From Gammaproteobacteria bacterium (GTDB lineage Bacteria > Pseudomonadota > Gammaproteobacteria > JAJDOJ01), in assembly GCA_027030565.1 (NCBI GenBank), contig JALVEU010000081.1, positions 1 through 14,818 of the forward strand: DNA of 14,818 nucleotides, written 5' to 3'. Shown in pieces: positions 1-7,415 of this stretch. The notes below the pieces were generated by a model. It saw nothing but the letters and a program-made list of their open reading frames with translations. It did not search any database and was not told the origin of the DNA. The translations under genes and the position numbers were made by a program. Each line of letters begins with the position of its first letter. Positions within the stretch are counted from its first letter, which is position 1.

Positions 1-1430
1 CACTCGACCGCGCAGCCCCTACCCTCTCCGGCGGCGAGGCCCAGCGGATCCGCCTGGCGGCACAGCTGGGGTCGAACCTGCGCGGCGTGTGCTACGTGTT
101 GGACGAGCCCACCATCGGTCTGCATCCGCGTGACAACGAACGCCTGGTGGGTATGCTGCGCCGGCTGTGCCAGCGGGGCAACACGGTGGTCGTCGTGGAG
201 CACGACGAAGACACCATCCGCGCGGCCGACCACGTCATCGACATGGGCCCCGGCGGCGGTCCGGAAGGCGGACGTGTGGTTGCCGAAGGGCCGCCGGAGC
301 AGCTGGTCTTCCACCCCAGGTCCCTCACCGGCCGGGCCCTGCGCCAGCCGCACCGGCTGCCCGATCGGGTCCGCCCCCATGCCCGCCAGTGGTTGGAGCT
401 GCGCGGGGCCAGGCTGCACAATCTGCGCGCCATCGACGTCGCGTTCCCGCTGCAGCGGCTGGTGTGCGTGACCGGCGTCTCGGGATCCGGCAAGAGCACC
501 CTGGTGCGTGAGGTCCTCGAACCCAGCTTGCGCCAGGCGCTGGCCGGGAAGCGGGCCGCGGTGGGCTGTGCAGGCCTGAGAGGCGCACAAGCCCTGGCCC
601 GCGTGCTCGAGGTGGACCAGGCGCCCATCGGGCGCACCCCACGTTCCTGCCCGGCCACCTTCCTCGGGATCTGGACCGCGGTGCGCCGCCTGCTCGCCGA
701 CACCACCGAGGCACGAGTGCGGGGCTTCGGGCCGGAGCGCTTCTCCTTCAACAAGCCCGAAGGGCGCTGCCCGCAGTGCGAAGGTCAGGGCGTGGTGCGC
801 GTGGCCATGAACTTCCTGCCCGACGTCGTCGTGCCCTGTGAGACCTGTGCCGGGTTGCGGTTCAACCCCGAGACGCTGGCCGTCCACTGGCGGGGACACA
901 ATGCCGGAGAGCTCCTGGAGCTCAGCATCGAGCAGGCCATCGCCTGCTTCCACGGGCACCCACGCCTGCTGCGACCGCTGGAGCTGATGCGGGACGTGGG
1001 TCTCGGCTACCTTCGGCTTGGCCAGCAGAGCCCCACCCTCTCCGGCGGTGAAGCCCAGCGTCTCAAGCTGGTCAAAGAGCTGGCCAAGAGCCTGGGGGGG
1101 CGGGGGAACACGGGTCCCACGTTGTACCTCCTGGACGAACCCACGGTGGGTCTGCACATGGACGACGTGGCGCGACTGGTGGCGGTATTGCAGCGCCTGG
1201 TGGAGGCCGGCCACAGCGTACTGGTGATCGAGCACAACCTGGAGTTCATCGCCCAGGCCGACTGGATTATCGACCTGGGACCGGAAGGCGGTGCGCACGG
1301 TGGGGATATCGTGGCTCAGGGGACCCCACGGCAGCTTCTCCAGGCGGCCGGGCGCTCCCACACGGCGGCCCACCTGGCTCGCTGGGTGCGCCAGGATGCC
1401 GTATCCTGCACCACCGCCCGGAGCGCGTGA
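1..1430 (+). CDS. uvrA: UvrA-family excinuclease ATPase, C-terminal part (5' end off window)
   Basis: The reading frame is open from codon 3-5, so the gene begins outside the window and about 475 residues are visible. In order, they show the ABC signature LSGGEAQRIRLA and Walker B (VLDEPTIGLHPRDN) of the first ATPase. A second Walker A (GVSGSGKST, near residue 160) follows, then a CxxC-x19-CxxC zinc module, a second LSGGEAQRLKL signature and a second Walker B (LLDEPTVGLH). UvrA family members scan DNA for damage and load UvrB in nucleotide excision repair. Wording such as GSNLRGVCYVLDEPT, PIGRTPRSCPATFLGIW and LVKELAKSLGGRG is closer, from memory, to the very long UvrA paralogues (about 1,800 residues) of some proteobacteria than to the standard UvrA of about 940 residues. 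The missing 5' end prevents a decision. All catalytic motifs seen are intact. Stop TGA at 1428-1430. Confidence 0.92.
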   Translation, partial: LDRAAPTLSGGEAQRIRLAAQLGSNLRGVCYVLDEPTIGLHPRDNERLVGMLRRLCQRGNTVVVVEHDEDTIRAADHVIDMGPGGGPEGGRVVAEGPPEQLVFHPRSLTGRALRQPHRLPDRVRPHARQWLELRGARLHNLRAIDVAFPLQRLVCVTGVSGSGKSTLVREVLEPSLRQALAGKRAAVGCAGLRGAQALARVLEVDQAPIGRTPRSCPATFLGIWTAVRRLLADTTEARVRGFGPERFSFNKPEGRCPQCEGQGVVRVAMNFLPDVVVPCETCAGLRFNPETLAVHWRGHNAGELLELSIEQAIACFHGHPRLLRPLELMRDVGLGYLRLGQQSPTLSGGEAQRLKLVKELAKSLGGRGNTGPTLYLLDEPTVGLHMDDVARLVAVLQRLVEAGHSVLVIEHNLEFIAQADWIIDLGPEGGAHGGDIVAQGTPRQLLQAAGRSHTAAHLARWVRQDAVSCTTARSA

Positions 1431-1504
1431 CCTCACCGGTCTTGTCGGACCGGAAAACGGCACACCGGACGCAACGACGACCCGGCGGCGCCGCTCCAGG
1501 GGGC

Positions 1505-1510
1505 TATAAT
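1505..1510 (+). promoter_or_regulatory. Candidate -10 element for the EF-hand gene
   Basis: A perfect TATAAT stands out in GC-rich DNA 79 bases before the GTG start of the EF-hand gene. No convincing -35 hexamer lies 16-18 bases upstream, where the sequence is almost pure G/C, and there is no TG extension. The promoter would therefore be weak or activator-dependent. Transcription from about 1517 would give a leader of some 70 bases containing the hairpin at 1535-1567. Confidence 0.4.
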
Positions 1511-1534
1511 CTCTGATGCCCAACGAGTAAAGAA

Positions 1535-1567
1535 AAGGCGCTGTGCCGGGGAGCCGGTCAGCGCCTT
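1535..1567 (+). promoter_or_regulatory. Stem-loop in the leader of the EF-hand gene
   Basis: AAGGCGCTG at 1535-1543 pairs perfectly with CAGCGCCTT at 1559-1567. Inside the loop, CCGG (1546-1549) pairs with CCGG (1554-1557) around a GGAG tetraloop. This gives a near-continuous 13-pair hairpin. No T-run follows, so it is not a standard terminator of the uvrA-like gene, which ends about 105 bases earlier. It finishes 10 bases before the Shine-Dalgarno AGGAGG, where it could affect mRNA stability or translation. Confidence 0.55.
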
Positions 1568-1588
1568 CGATTCCCAAAGGAGGATGTC

Positions 1589-1879
1589 GTGCGTTACAAG
1601 TATCTTCCCATCCTGATCCTTGCACTGTCCGCCGTCGGCGTGAGTGCCCAGACGCAACAGGGCCAGGGTGACCCGGCCCGCGGTTTCGTGCAGCACTTCG
1701 ACACCGATCACGACGGGCGTGTCAGCAAGGCCGAATTCCTCCGGCCGGCCGAGGAGCAGTTCAAGCAGATGGATCGAAACGGAGACGGCTACATCTCGTT
1801 GGACGAGGCCCGCATCGCCGCAGAGGAGCGCCGGCAGCGCATGGAGCAGATGCGTCGGCAGGGCCAGCAACGCCGTTGA
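1589..1879 (+). CDS. Small secreted EF-hand calcium-binding protein
   Basis: This is a 96-residue protein. Residues 1-20 form a signal peptide (short basic start, hydrophobic LPILILALSAVGV, then VSA-Q as a likely cleavage site), so the mature protein should be periplasmic. Two canonical 12-residue EF-hand loops follow: DTDHDGRVSKAE (38-49) and DRNGDGYISLDE (62-73), with acidic or polar ligands at positions 1, 3, 5 and 12 and the conserved Gly at 6. The C-terminus is rich in Arg, Gln and Met. The start is the GTG at 1589, chosen because AGGAGG (1578-1583) lies five bases upstream; the nearer ATG at 1584 is out of frame. The protein resembles the EF-hand proteins common in gammaproteobacteria, but a specific role cannot be assigned. 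It may buffer or sense calcium in the envelope. Confidence 0.9.
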   Translation: MRYKYLPILILALSAVGVSAQTQQGQGDPARGFVQHFDTDHDGRVSKAEFLRPAEEQFKQMDRNGDGYISLDEARIAAEERRQRMEQMRRQGQQRR

Positions 1880-1912
1880 TCCGGGACGTGTGCGGCCCTC
1901 GGCGGAGCCTCG

Positions 1913-2371
1913 TCAGCGGCTGAAGTCGGGCAGCGTCCCGTCCAGGTACCAGCGCCCGGCGTCTTCGTCGTACCACCAGTGCTGCTCGTCGGTGATCTCG
2001 CGCACCGTGGGTGAATCCTCGCGGTAGTATTCCACGTGGGCGCGCACGGTCGCCCGGTTGGGATCGCTGGGGGAGAACCGTTGGCTGACGATCTCGTAGT
2101 TGGTGACACGCACGGGCTTGAGTGCGGCGGTATCCACCTCTGCGGGACCTGGGTCGGTCCCGGCCGGATGTTCTGGACCGTCTGCCGGCGGCCGGCGGAG
2201 AAAGGCTGCCGCGGCATCGTAGAACCCCCAGCGCAGCATGCGCCCATACTCATCGACGTCTTCCCGGAACGCCTGGTCTCGCGAGTGGGCCTCCATCCGC
2301 GCGCATCCGGTGATCCACATGGACTGGGTGAGCAGCATGACCGCCGCCAGTCCCATGAGCCGTCTGGACAT
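1913..2371 (-). CDS. Uncharacterised lipoprotein
   Basis: This is a 152-residue protein with a type II signal sequence ending in the lipobox ITGC (lipidated Cys23). The following residue is Ala rather than Asp, so sorting to the outer membrane is expected. The mature part has an N-terminal helix-like stretch (YGRMLRWGFYDAAAAF) and a second half predicted to be mostly beta (VRVTNYEIVSQRF, RATVRAHVEYY, WWYDEDAGRWYLDGTLPDF). The alternation suggests a small NTF2-like or similar fold, although I recognise no named family. The ATG at 2371 is used because GGAGG sits seven bases upstream and the signal peptide begins there; the open frame runs further upstream only as a shadow. The gene is convergent with the EF-hand gene (33 bases apart) and divergent from the transglycosylase gene. 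A TATCAT at 2400-2405 on this strand is a possible -10. Confidence 0.85.
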   Translation of the reverse strand: MSRRLMGLAAVMLLTQSMWITGCARMEAHSRDQAFREDVDEYGRMLRWGFYDAAAAFLRRPPADGPEHPAGTDPGPAEVDTAALKPVRVTNYEIVSQRFSPSDPNRATVRAHVEYYREDSPTVREITDEQHWWYDEDAGRWYLDGTLPDFSR

Positions 2372-2529
2372 CTCGTTTCCTCCACCTGTGCCGGGCACGA
2401 TGATAGCCTGCCTGGACGTGTGCCGCCCAACCCGAGCAGACCTGCGAACCGTACCTTCCGTCAGCTCCGCAGGCGGGGACCGGTCCCTGCCCGCGGACGG
2501 TGCAGCCGATCGTCCACAAGGGGGATGCC

Positions 2530-4701
2530 ATGTTGACCGCGTACCCAACGCGCCGGATTTCCCGTGCGGCCCTGCTGCTCGCAGTCGCCCTCGGCCTCGT
2601 CTCCGGGATCGCAGCGGCGGCGGAACGGGCGTTTCCGAAACCCGCGGGCCTCGAGCCCGACGTGGCGTTCTGGAAGCGGATCTTCACCCGGGTGGACACA
2701 CGACACGGGTTGATCCACGACGATCGGTATCTCGATATCGTATACGCTCAGATCCGTCTGCCCGAGCAGGACGCGGACCGGGCGATCCGGCGGGCCAAGG
2801 CACGCTACCGCGCGATCCTCGAGCAGCTCGCCGCGGGCAAACGCAAGGGGCTGAACGCCGAACAGCGACGGGTCTACCGACTCTGGAAGGCCAAGGGGCG
2901 GACGCGCGCGCGGGACTTTCGTGATGCGGCCCGACATCTGCGTTTCCAGCTGGGGCAAAGCGACAAGTTCAAGGCCGGATGGGTGCGTGCCGGCCGCTGG
3001 CGTGAACGCATCGAACGGACGCTGATGCACCACGGCGTGCCCAAGGAACTCGCCGCCCTTCCCCACGTGGAGTCCTCGTTCAACCCGGCGGCCTACTCCC
3101 GGGTGGGCGCCGCGGGCCTGTGGCAGTTCACGCGGTCCACGGGCCGGCGATTCCTCCGGGTGGACCATGTGGTGGACGAGCGGCTCGACCCCTACGAGGC
3201 GACCGAGGCGGCAGCCCGACTGCTCCGGTACAACTACGAATTGCTCGGGTCCTGGCCACTGGCCATCACCGCATACAACCACGGTGCCGCCGGGGTACGC
3301 CGTGCCGTTCGTGAGCTCGGCACCCGAGATATCGAGACCATCGTGCGCAAGTACAAGGGGCGCAACTTCGGCTTCGCCTCCCGCAACTTTTATGTGGCGT
3401 TCCTGGCTGCATTGGAGGCCGACCGCGAGTTTGAACGCCATTTCGGCCCCGCGCAGGCAGAGCGCCCCGAACGTATCGTGGAAGTGAAACTCCCAGCCTA
3501 CGCACCGGTCTCCGAGTTGGAGAAGGCCCTGGGTGTGACGCGAGAGGCCTTGGAACGCCTCAACCCGGCGTTGCGCGACACCGTCTGGCGGGGTGCCAAG
3601 TTCGTGCCCAAGGGCTACACGTTACGCCTGCCCTGTGAGCGGCGCTGCGAGCATCCCGAGCGGCTGTTGGCACGCCTGTCCGAGGCCAAGCTCTACGACC
3701 GGCAGAAGCCCGACCGCTACCACAAGGTGCGCCGCGGGCAGACGCTTTCGCACATCGCAGCGGCCTACGGGGTGAGCGTTCGTGCCCTCATGCGGGCCAA
3801 TGGGTTGCGCAACCGCAACCACGTGCGGGTCGGCCAGCGGCTGCGCCTTCCCCTGCCGGCGGCCCGCCCGGTCAAGGTGGCGCTGCGTACGGAGTCGACT
3901 GCGGCCGCTCCCGATCGAACCGAACGCGCGGTGGTCCGGGGGGAGCGGAGACGTCCTGAGACCTATCGGGTGCGCCGGGGCGACACCCTCTCGGGCATCG
4001 CAAAGCGACTGGGCATTGACCAGAAGGCGCTCATGGCCTGGAACGGCATCACCCACGCCGACCGTATCGTAGCGGGCCAGCTACTCAGGATCTCGGCGCC
4101 CGACGGACAGCCGGCCGCGACCGAGCCGGACACCGGGCAGACCACTCGGATTTCTGCAGCGGCCGACGCGGAGGCGCTGGGTCCCGGCCTGCCAGAGGAG
4201 GTCCATCCGCAGCTGTCCGCCGACCCCAGCGACTACAGCGTCGGGCGAGACGGAACCATCGAGGTGCAGGCGGCGGAGACGCTGGGGCACTATGCCCTGT
4301 GGCTGGACACCACCACCCGCAAGCTGCGCCGCATCAATGGCCTGCGTCCAGGACAGGCCCTGCACGTGGGACACCGGGTGAAACTGGATTTCTCGAAGGT
4401 CCCACCGGAGACCTTCGAACGGCGCCGCAAGGCCTATCACGAACAACTACAGGCGGAGTTCTTCGAACGCTATCGAATCAGCGGGACCCGGGTACACAAG
4501 GTGCGCCCCGGTGAAAGCCTGTGGGTGCTGGCCCAGCGCGTATACCACGTGCCCATGTGGCTGTTCCGCCAGTACAATCCGGATGTGACCGACGAGGCGG
4601 TCAAGCCCGGCCAAACCCTGCGTTTTCCGGTTCTGGAACCCCGCTCCGGCTCTGGAGCGGGGACCGCGACGGCTGCGGCAGGCGGGTTGGACGATGCCTG
4701 A
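2530..4701 (+). CDS. mltD: Membrane-bound-type lytic murein transglycosylase D-like protein with LysM repeats
   Basis: This is a 723-residue peptidoglycan-cleaving enzyme. A signal peptide occupies residues 1 to about 31 (ending GIAAAA-ER). The SLT domain spans about 160-300 and contains the catalytic Glu181 in HVESSFNP, then GAAGLWQFTRSTGRRF and AITAYNHGAAGVRRA. Such enzymes cleave the MurNAc-GlcNAc bond and leave 1,6-anhydro ends. LysM units follow at about 397-441 (YHKVRRGQTLSHIA), 478-521 (TYRVRRGDTLSGIA) and 654-699 (VHKVRPGESLWVLA). Degenerate LysM-like units lie at about 320-370 and 578-620. The protein is longer than E. coli MltD (about 450 residues). It has no lipobox cysteine, so it is probably soluble or bound to the wall by LysM rather than lipid-anchored. 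The ATG at 2530 is preceded by AAGGGGG. The gene converges with the sixA-like gene, 12 bases away. Confidence 0.93.
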   Translation: MLTAYPTRRISRAALLLAVALGLVSGIAAAAERAFPKPAGLEPDVAFWKRIFTRVDTRHGLIHDDRYLDIVYAQIRLPEQDADRAIRRAKARYRAILEQLAAGKRKGLNAEQRRVYRLWKAKGRTRARDFRDAARHLRFQLGQSDKFKAGWVRAGRWRERIERTLMHHGVPKELAALPHVESSFNPAAYSRVGAAGLWQFTRSTGRRFLRVDHVVDERLDPYEATEAAARLLRYNYELLGSWPLAITAYNHGAAGVRRAVRELGTRDIETIVRKYKGRNFGFASRNFYVAFLAALEADREFERHFGPAQAERPERIVEVKLPAYAPVSELEKALGVTREALERLNPALRDTVWRGAKFVPKGYTLRLPCERRCEHPERLLARLSEAKLYDRQKPDRYHKVRRGQTLSHIAAAYGVSVRALMRANGLRNRNHVRVGQRLRLPLPAARPVKVALRTESTAAAPDRTERAVVRGERRRPETYRVRRGDTLSGIAKRLGIDQKALMAWNGITHADRIVAGQLLRISAPDGQPAATEPDTGQTTRISAAADAEALGPGLPEEVHPQLSADPSDYSVGRDGTIEVQAAETLGHYALWLDTTTRKLRRINGLRPGQALHVGHRVKLDFSKVPPETFERRRKAYHEQLQAEFFERYRISGTRVHKVRPGESLWVLAQRVYHVPMWLFRQYNPDVTDEAVKPGQTLRFPVLEPRSGSGAGTATAAAGGLDDA
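4639..4662. repeat. Perfect inverted repeat inside the 3' end of the transglycosylase gene
   Basis: CCCCGCTCC (4639-4647) and GGAGCGGGG (4654-4662) form a nine-pair GC-rich hairpin with a six-base loop. It lies about 40 bases before the stop, within codons for a low-complexity Ser/Gly/Ala tail. No T-run follows on either strand. With almost no intergenic space at this convergent junction, it may serve as the end structure for one or both transcripts. Confidence 0.4.
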
Positions 4702-4713
4702 GTCGACTCCTGC

Positions 4714-5214
4714 CTATGCCTCCTTGCGCTTTGGGTAGTCGAACCACAGAAGCGCCCCCCCGGCAGCCAGCGCTTGGCTCCAATCCGCGCCACGAAGGCG
4801 GATCCGCACTGCCCCTGTGGTGGGCACGTTGTCGATGTCCGCGCCGGTCAGCTCGTTGGCGAAATCGGTGATGCCCGGGTTGTGCCCCACGACGAGCACG
4901 TCCCGGCAGCTCGGATCGAGGCGGGAGAGGACCGCGCGCAAGTCCCCAGGCTCGGCCAGATACAGCGCTGCCTCGTGCACGACCCTCGGCTTGGCGAGGC
5001 CGAGTTTGCGTGCGACCTTTCGTGCCGTCTTGCGTGCACGCTTGGCAGGGCTGGTCAGTACCAGGTTGGGCTGCAGGCCACGCGCGGCGAGCCGGCGCCC
5101 CATCTCCGGGGCATCGCGCTTGCCACGTTCGTTGAGCGGGCGGTCGAAATCCGCCAGTTGCGGGTCCGCCCAGCTCGATTTGGCGTGGCGCAGGAGCGTG
5201 AGGAAGCGTTCCAT
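4714..5214 (-). CDS. sixA: SixA-type phosphohistidine phosphatase
   Basis: This is a 166-residue protein (E. coli SixA is 161) of the histidine phosphatase superfamily. The phosphoacceptor motif LLRHAKSSW places Arg9 and His10 at the N-terminus. SPAKRARKT (Arg59 region) and VVGHNPGITD (His111) complete the catalytic set. SixA removes phosphate from histidine-containing phosphotransfer proteins; in E. coli the proposed targets are ArcB and the nitrogen-related PTS. The target here is unknown. The ATG at 5214 lies 21 bases after the stop of the acetolactate synthase gene, on the same strand and without a strong Shine-Dalgarno. Cotranscription and perhaps translational coupling are likely. The pairing with branched-chain amino acid synthesis has no obvious functional meaning. 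Confidence 0.9.
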   Translation of the reverse strand: MERFLTLLRHAKSSWADPQLADFDRPLNERGKRDAPEMGRRLAARGLQPNLVLTSPAKRARKTARKVARKLGLAKPRVVHEAALYLAEPGDLRAVLSRLDPSCRDVLVVGHNPGITDFANELTGADIDNVPTTGAVRIRLRGADWSQALAAGGALLWFDYPKRKEA

Positions 5215-5235
5215 GGGCCTGGAACCGGGATTCGG

Positions 5236-7104
5236 TCAGAACATGCTCGACGAATCCACCTCTCCGTCGCGCGGGTTAGTTCGTGACGGGATGAAATCTC
5301 CGGTGATCATCTCGGTGTACGGCATCCCGGGGCCCACCATGGGATAGACACCCGCATCGGGGTCGATCATCACCTCCAGGAAGGCAGGGCCCTCGAACGC
5401 CAGGAAATCCCGAATGGTGGCCGGCACGTCCTCCTTGCGCTCCAGCCGCACGGCGTACTCGAACCCATCGGCCTGGGCGGCCTTGATGAAGTCCTTCTTG
5501 CGCAGAGACTTGTCACTGGCGGCCAGCCTGCCCTTGAAGAAGAGCTTCTGCCATTGCTTCACCATCCCGTCGCCGCAGTTGTTGAGCACGACGATCTTCA
5601 CGGGGAGACCATAGGTGGTCACGGTCTCCAGCTCGCCGAGGTTCATGCGGATGCTGCCGTCGCCGTCGATGTCGATGACGAGGCGGTCGGGACGCGCAAA
5701 TTGGGCCCCCACCGCGGCCGGCAGGCCGAAACCCATGGTGCCCATGCTGCCCGAGGTGAGCCACAGGCGCGGCTCCTTGAAGTCGAAGAACTGCGCCGCC
5801 CACATCTGATGCTGTCCCACACCGGTGGTGATGATCGCCTCGCCCCCGGTGTGCCGGTTGATCTCCTCGATCACGTACTGGGGCTGGATCAGGGGGCTCT
5901 CCCGATCGTAGTTCATGGCGTAGGTCTTCTTGAGGTCCAACACGTGACGGTGCCACGCGGAGAAGTCCCGCGAGAACCCCTGGGTGCGCGCGTAGTCGAG
6001 GAGCGCCTGTAGCGCCTCATCCAGCCGGCCCACGTGGTACCAGTCCACCTGTTTGACCTTGCCGATCTCGGACGAATCGATGTCCAGGTGCGCGATGTGG
6101 CGTGCGCGCGGCGCGAACCGTGAAGGCATGCCGGCCACCCGATCGTCGAAGCGTGCCCCCACGGCGATCAGGAAGTCACAGTCCTCCACCGCATAGTTGG
6201 CGTACGCCGTCCCGTGCATGCCCAGCATGTGAAGGGCCAAAGGATCGGTGGTGTCGTAGGCTCCGATGCCCATGAGCGTCGTCACCACTGGGATCTGAAG
6301 CGTCTTGGCGAGGGCGCGGAGCTGAGCCACCGCATTGCCGTTGATGACGCCACCACCCACGTAGAGCAGCGGACGGTGGCTTTCACCCAGCAGCTCGAAG
6401 AAGGCCTGCGCCTTGGCCTCGGAAAGCAGGTTCTCGTTCCAGGCGTGCATGCGCTGGCGATAGCCCCGGATCGGCAGTGTGCCCACCCCGCGGAACACGC
6501 CGGTCCAGTTCTGCACGTCCTTGGGGATGTCCACCACCACGGGGCCCGGGCGGCCGGTGCGTGCGATCTCGAATGCGGTGCGCACGGTGGCCTCCAGGCG
6601 CGTGGGGTCGGTCACCAGAAACACGTGCTTGGCCACGGCGCCCATGACGTTGGAAATCGGGGCCTCCTGAAAGGCGTCTGTGCCGATGGCAGTGGTGGGG
6701 ACCTGCCCGCAAATCACCACCATGGGGACCGAGTCGGCCATGCTGTCGCGTACCGGGGTCACCATGTTGGTGGCCCCGGGGCCCGAGGTGACCATGGCCA
6801 CACCCACCTTGCCGCTGGCCCGCGCGTAGCCGGCGGCCATGAAACCAGCGCCCTGCTCGTTGGCTGGCACGATCAGTGGCATGGCGTCGTCGTGTTCCCG
6901 GTTGTAGCGGAACACGGCATCATAGGTGGGCAGAATCGCGCCGCCGCTGTAGCCGAAGATGGTGTCCACGCCCTCGTCGGCCAGCACCTGCACGATCATT
7001 TCCGCGCCACTCATGGTGGCGCCCGCCAACGGGTGTCCACCCCCGGCCCGGCCTGCGGTGCCAGGCTGGATCTCCTGGATCTGCACGCTGCTTTCTTGCG
7101 CCAT
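5236..7104 (-). CDS. ilvB: Acetolactate (acetohydroxyacid) synthase, large catalytic subunit
   Basis: This is a 622-residue thiamine-diphosphate enzyme. It condenses two pyruvates, or pyruvate with 2-oxobutyrate, in the first common step of valine, leucine and isoleucine synthesis. Visible motifs are FGYSGGAILPTYDAV, the catalytic Glu83 in PANEQGAGFMAAGYARASG, and VTSGPGATN. A central FAD/dinucleotide-like domain follows. The TPP-binding motif is GDGS (481-484) ... NN (508-509), followed by GMVKQWQ. The N-terminus carries about 30 residues before the usual domain start. The ATG at 7104 is preceded by CAGGA with good spacing; the longer open frame to 7179 would swallow the promoter region. No ilvN regulatory subunit or ilvC gene is adjacent. 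The sequence is a somewhat unusual IlvB variant (VRDSMADSVPMVVICGQVPTT, NNCGDGMV). A related TPP enzyme is less likely. Confidence 0.94.
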   Translation of the reverse strand: MAQESSVQIQEIQPGTAGRAGGGHPLAGATMSGAEMIVQVLADEGVDTIFGYSGGAILPTYDAVFRYNREHDDAMPLIVPANEQGAGFMAAGYARASGKVGVAMVTSGPGATNMVTPVRDSMADSVPMVVICGQVPTTAIGTDAFQEAPISNVMGAVAKHVFLVTDPTRLEATVRTAFEIARTGRPGPVVVDIPKDVQNWTGVFRGVGTLPIRGYRQRMHAWNENLLSEAKAQAFFELLGESHRPLLYVGGGVINGNAVAQLRALAKTLQIPVVTTLMGIGAYDTTDPLALHMLGMHGTAYANYAVEDCDFLIAVGARFDDRVAGMPSRFAPRARHIAHLDIDSSEIGKVKQVDWYHVGRLDEALQALLDYARTQGFSRDFSAWHRHVLDLKKTYAMNYDRESPLIQPQYVIEEINRHTGGEAIITTGVGQHQMWAAQFFDFKEPRLWLTSGSMGTMGFGLPAAVGAQFARPDRLVIDIDGDGSIRMNLGELETVTTYGLPVKIVVLNNCGDGMVKQWQKLFFKGRLAASDKSLRKKDFIKAAQADGFEYAVRLERKEDVPATIRDFLAFEGPAFLEVMIDPDAGVYPMVGPGMPYTEMITGDFIPSRTNPRDGEVDSSSMF

Positions 7105-7153
7105 CGTGATTCCTGGTCTGGATGCCTCACCCAGAGTGAAAGGGAATCGAGTC

Positions 7154-7159
7154 ATTTTA
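7154..7159 (-). promoter_or_regulatory. Candidate -10 of the ilvB-sixA promoter
   Basis: Read on the minus strand, this is TAAAAT. A poor -35 match (TGCATG, 7182-7177) lies 17 bases upstream. Transcription would start near 7147 and give a leader of about 43 bases. No leader peptide rich in branched-chain residues and no attenuator hairpin fits in that leader. Confidence 0.35.
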
Positions 7160-7234
7160 GCGCATGGCAGGAGGAACATGCAGGCATCCGGGCGGCGCGC
7201 GCCGTGTGGTGTCGGCTGGTGATTTTTTCACACG

Positions 7235-7273
7235 CCGGCCGGGAGCGGGTCACAGACCAGGCGTCCGGCCGGG
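7235..7273. repeat. Pair of CCGGCCGGG repeats 30 bases apart
   Basis: Identical 9-mers lie at 7235-7243 and 7265-7273. Each contains the perfect 8-base palindrome CCGGCCGG. The start-to-start distance of 30 bases is close to three helical turns, so both would face the same side of the DNA. They lie upstream of the candidate -10 elements of both divergent genes. They could be operator half-sites or chance in GC-rich DNA. Confidence 0.4.
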
Positions 7274-7415
7274 CGCTATGGTGCAATGCGTAACGAAAGG
7301 AATCGCCAGCACCGCTGGGGACCTAGACCGCACTCAGATGCGGAGCAGGAGACCGTAGCCGTCGTGGTGAGATGCCTCCTCGCCCGGGCACAGAAACAGA
7401 AGAGGACCGAGATCA

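Larger units (their letters stand above)
7105..7415. other. Divergent intergenic control region (311 bases)
   Basis: This spacer separates the leftward ilvB gene from the rightward cupin gene. On the ilvB side are a TAAAAT hexamer and a short leader. The middle holds a T6 tract (7223-7228) and two copies of CCGGCCGGG exactly 30 bases apart. On the cupin side, TATGGT near 7278-7283 is the only -10-like sequence. Two small hairpins follow: CCAGC/GCTGG at 7306-7318 and CCGCA/TGCGG at 7328-7343. No conserved riboswitch core was recognised. Short open frames across this region look like GC-rich shadows. Confidence 0.6.

Noticed and set aside
1880..1912. Terminator between the convergent EF-hand and lipoprotein genes
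   Set aside because: The 33-base spacer has no stable stem and no T-run on either strand.
2461..3441. Long open frame on the minus strand opposite the transglycosylase gene
   Set aside because: The plus strand has clear SLT and LysM domains. The minus frame has no recognisable motif and is typical of antisense frames in GC-rich genes.
6214..7293. 359-codon plus-strand frame, rich in His and Gly, opposite ilvB
   Set aside because: The His-rich composition is what antisense codons of a GC-rich gene produce, and the minus strand encodes a full acetolactate synthase.
7283..7415. Possible riboswitch in the leader of the cupin gene
   Set aside because: Only two five-pair hairpins are present, with no conserved core of any riboswitch class I know, so it is not claimed.
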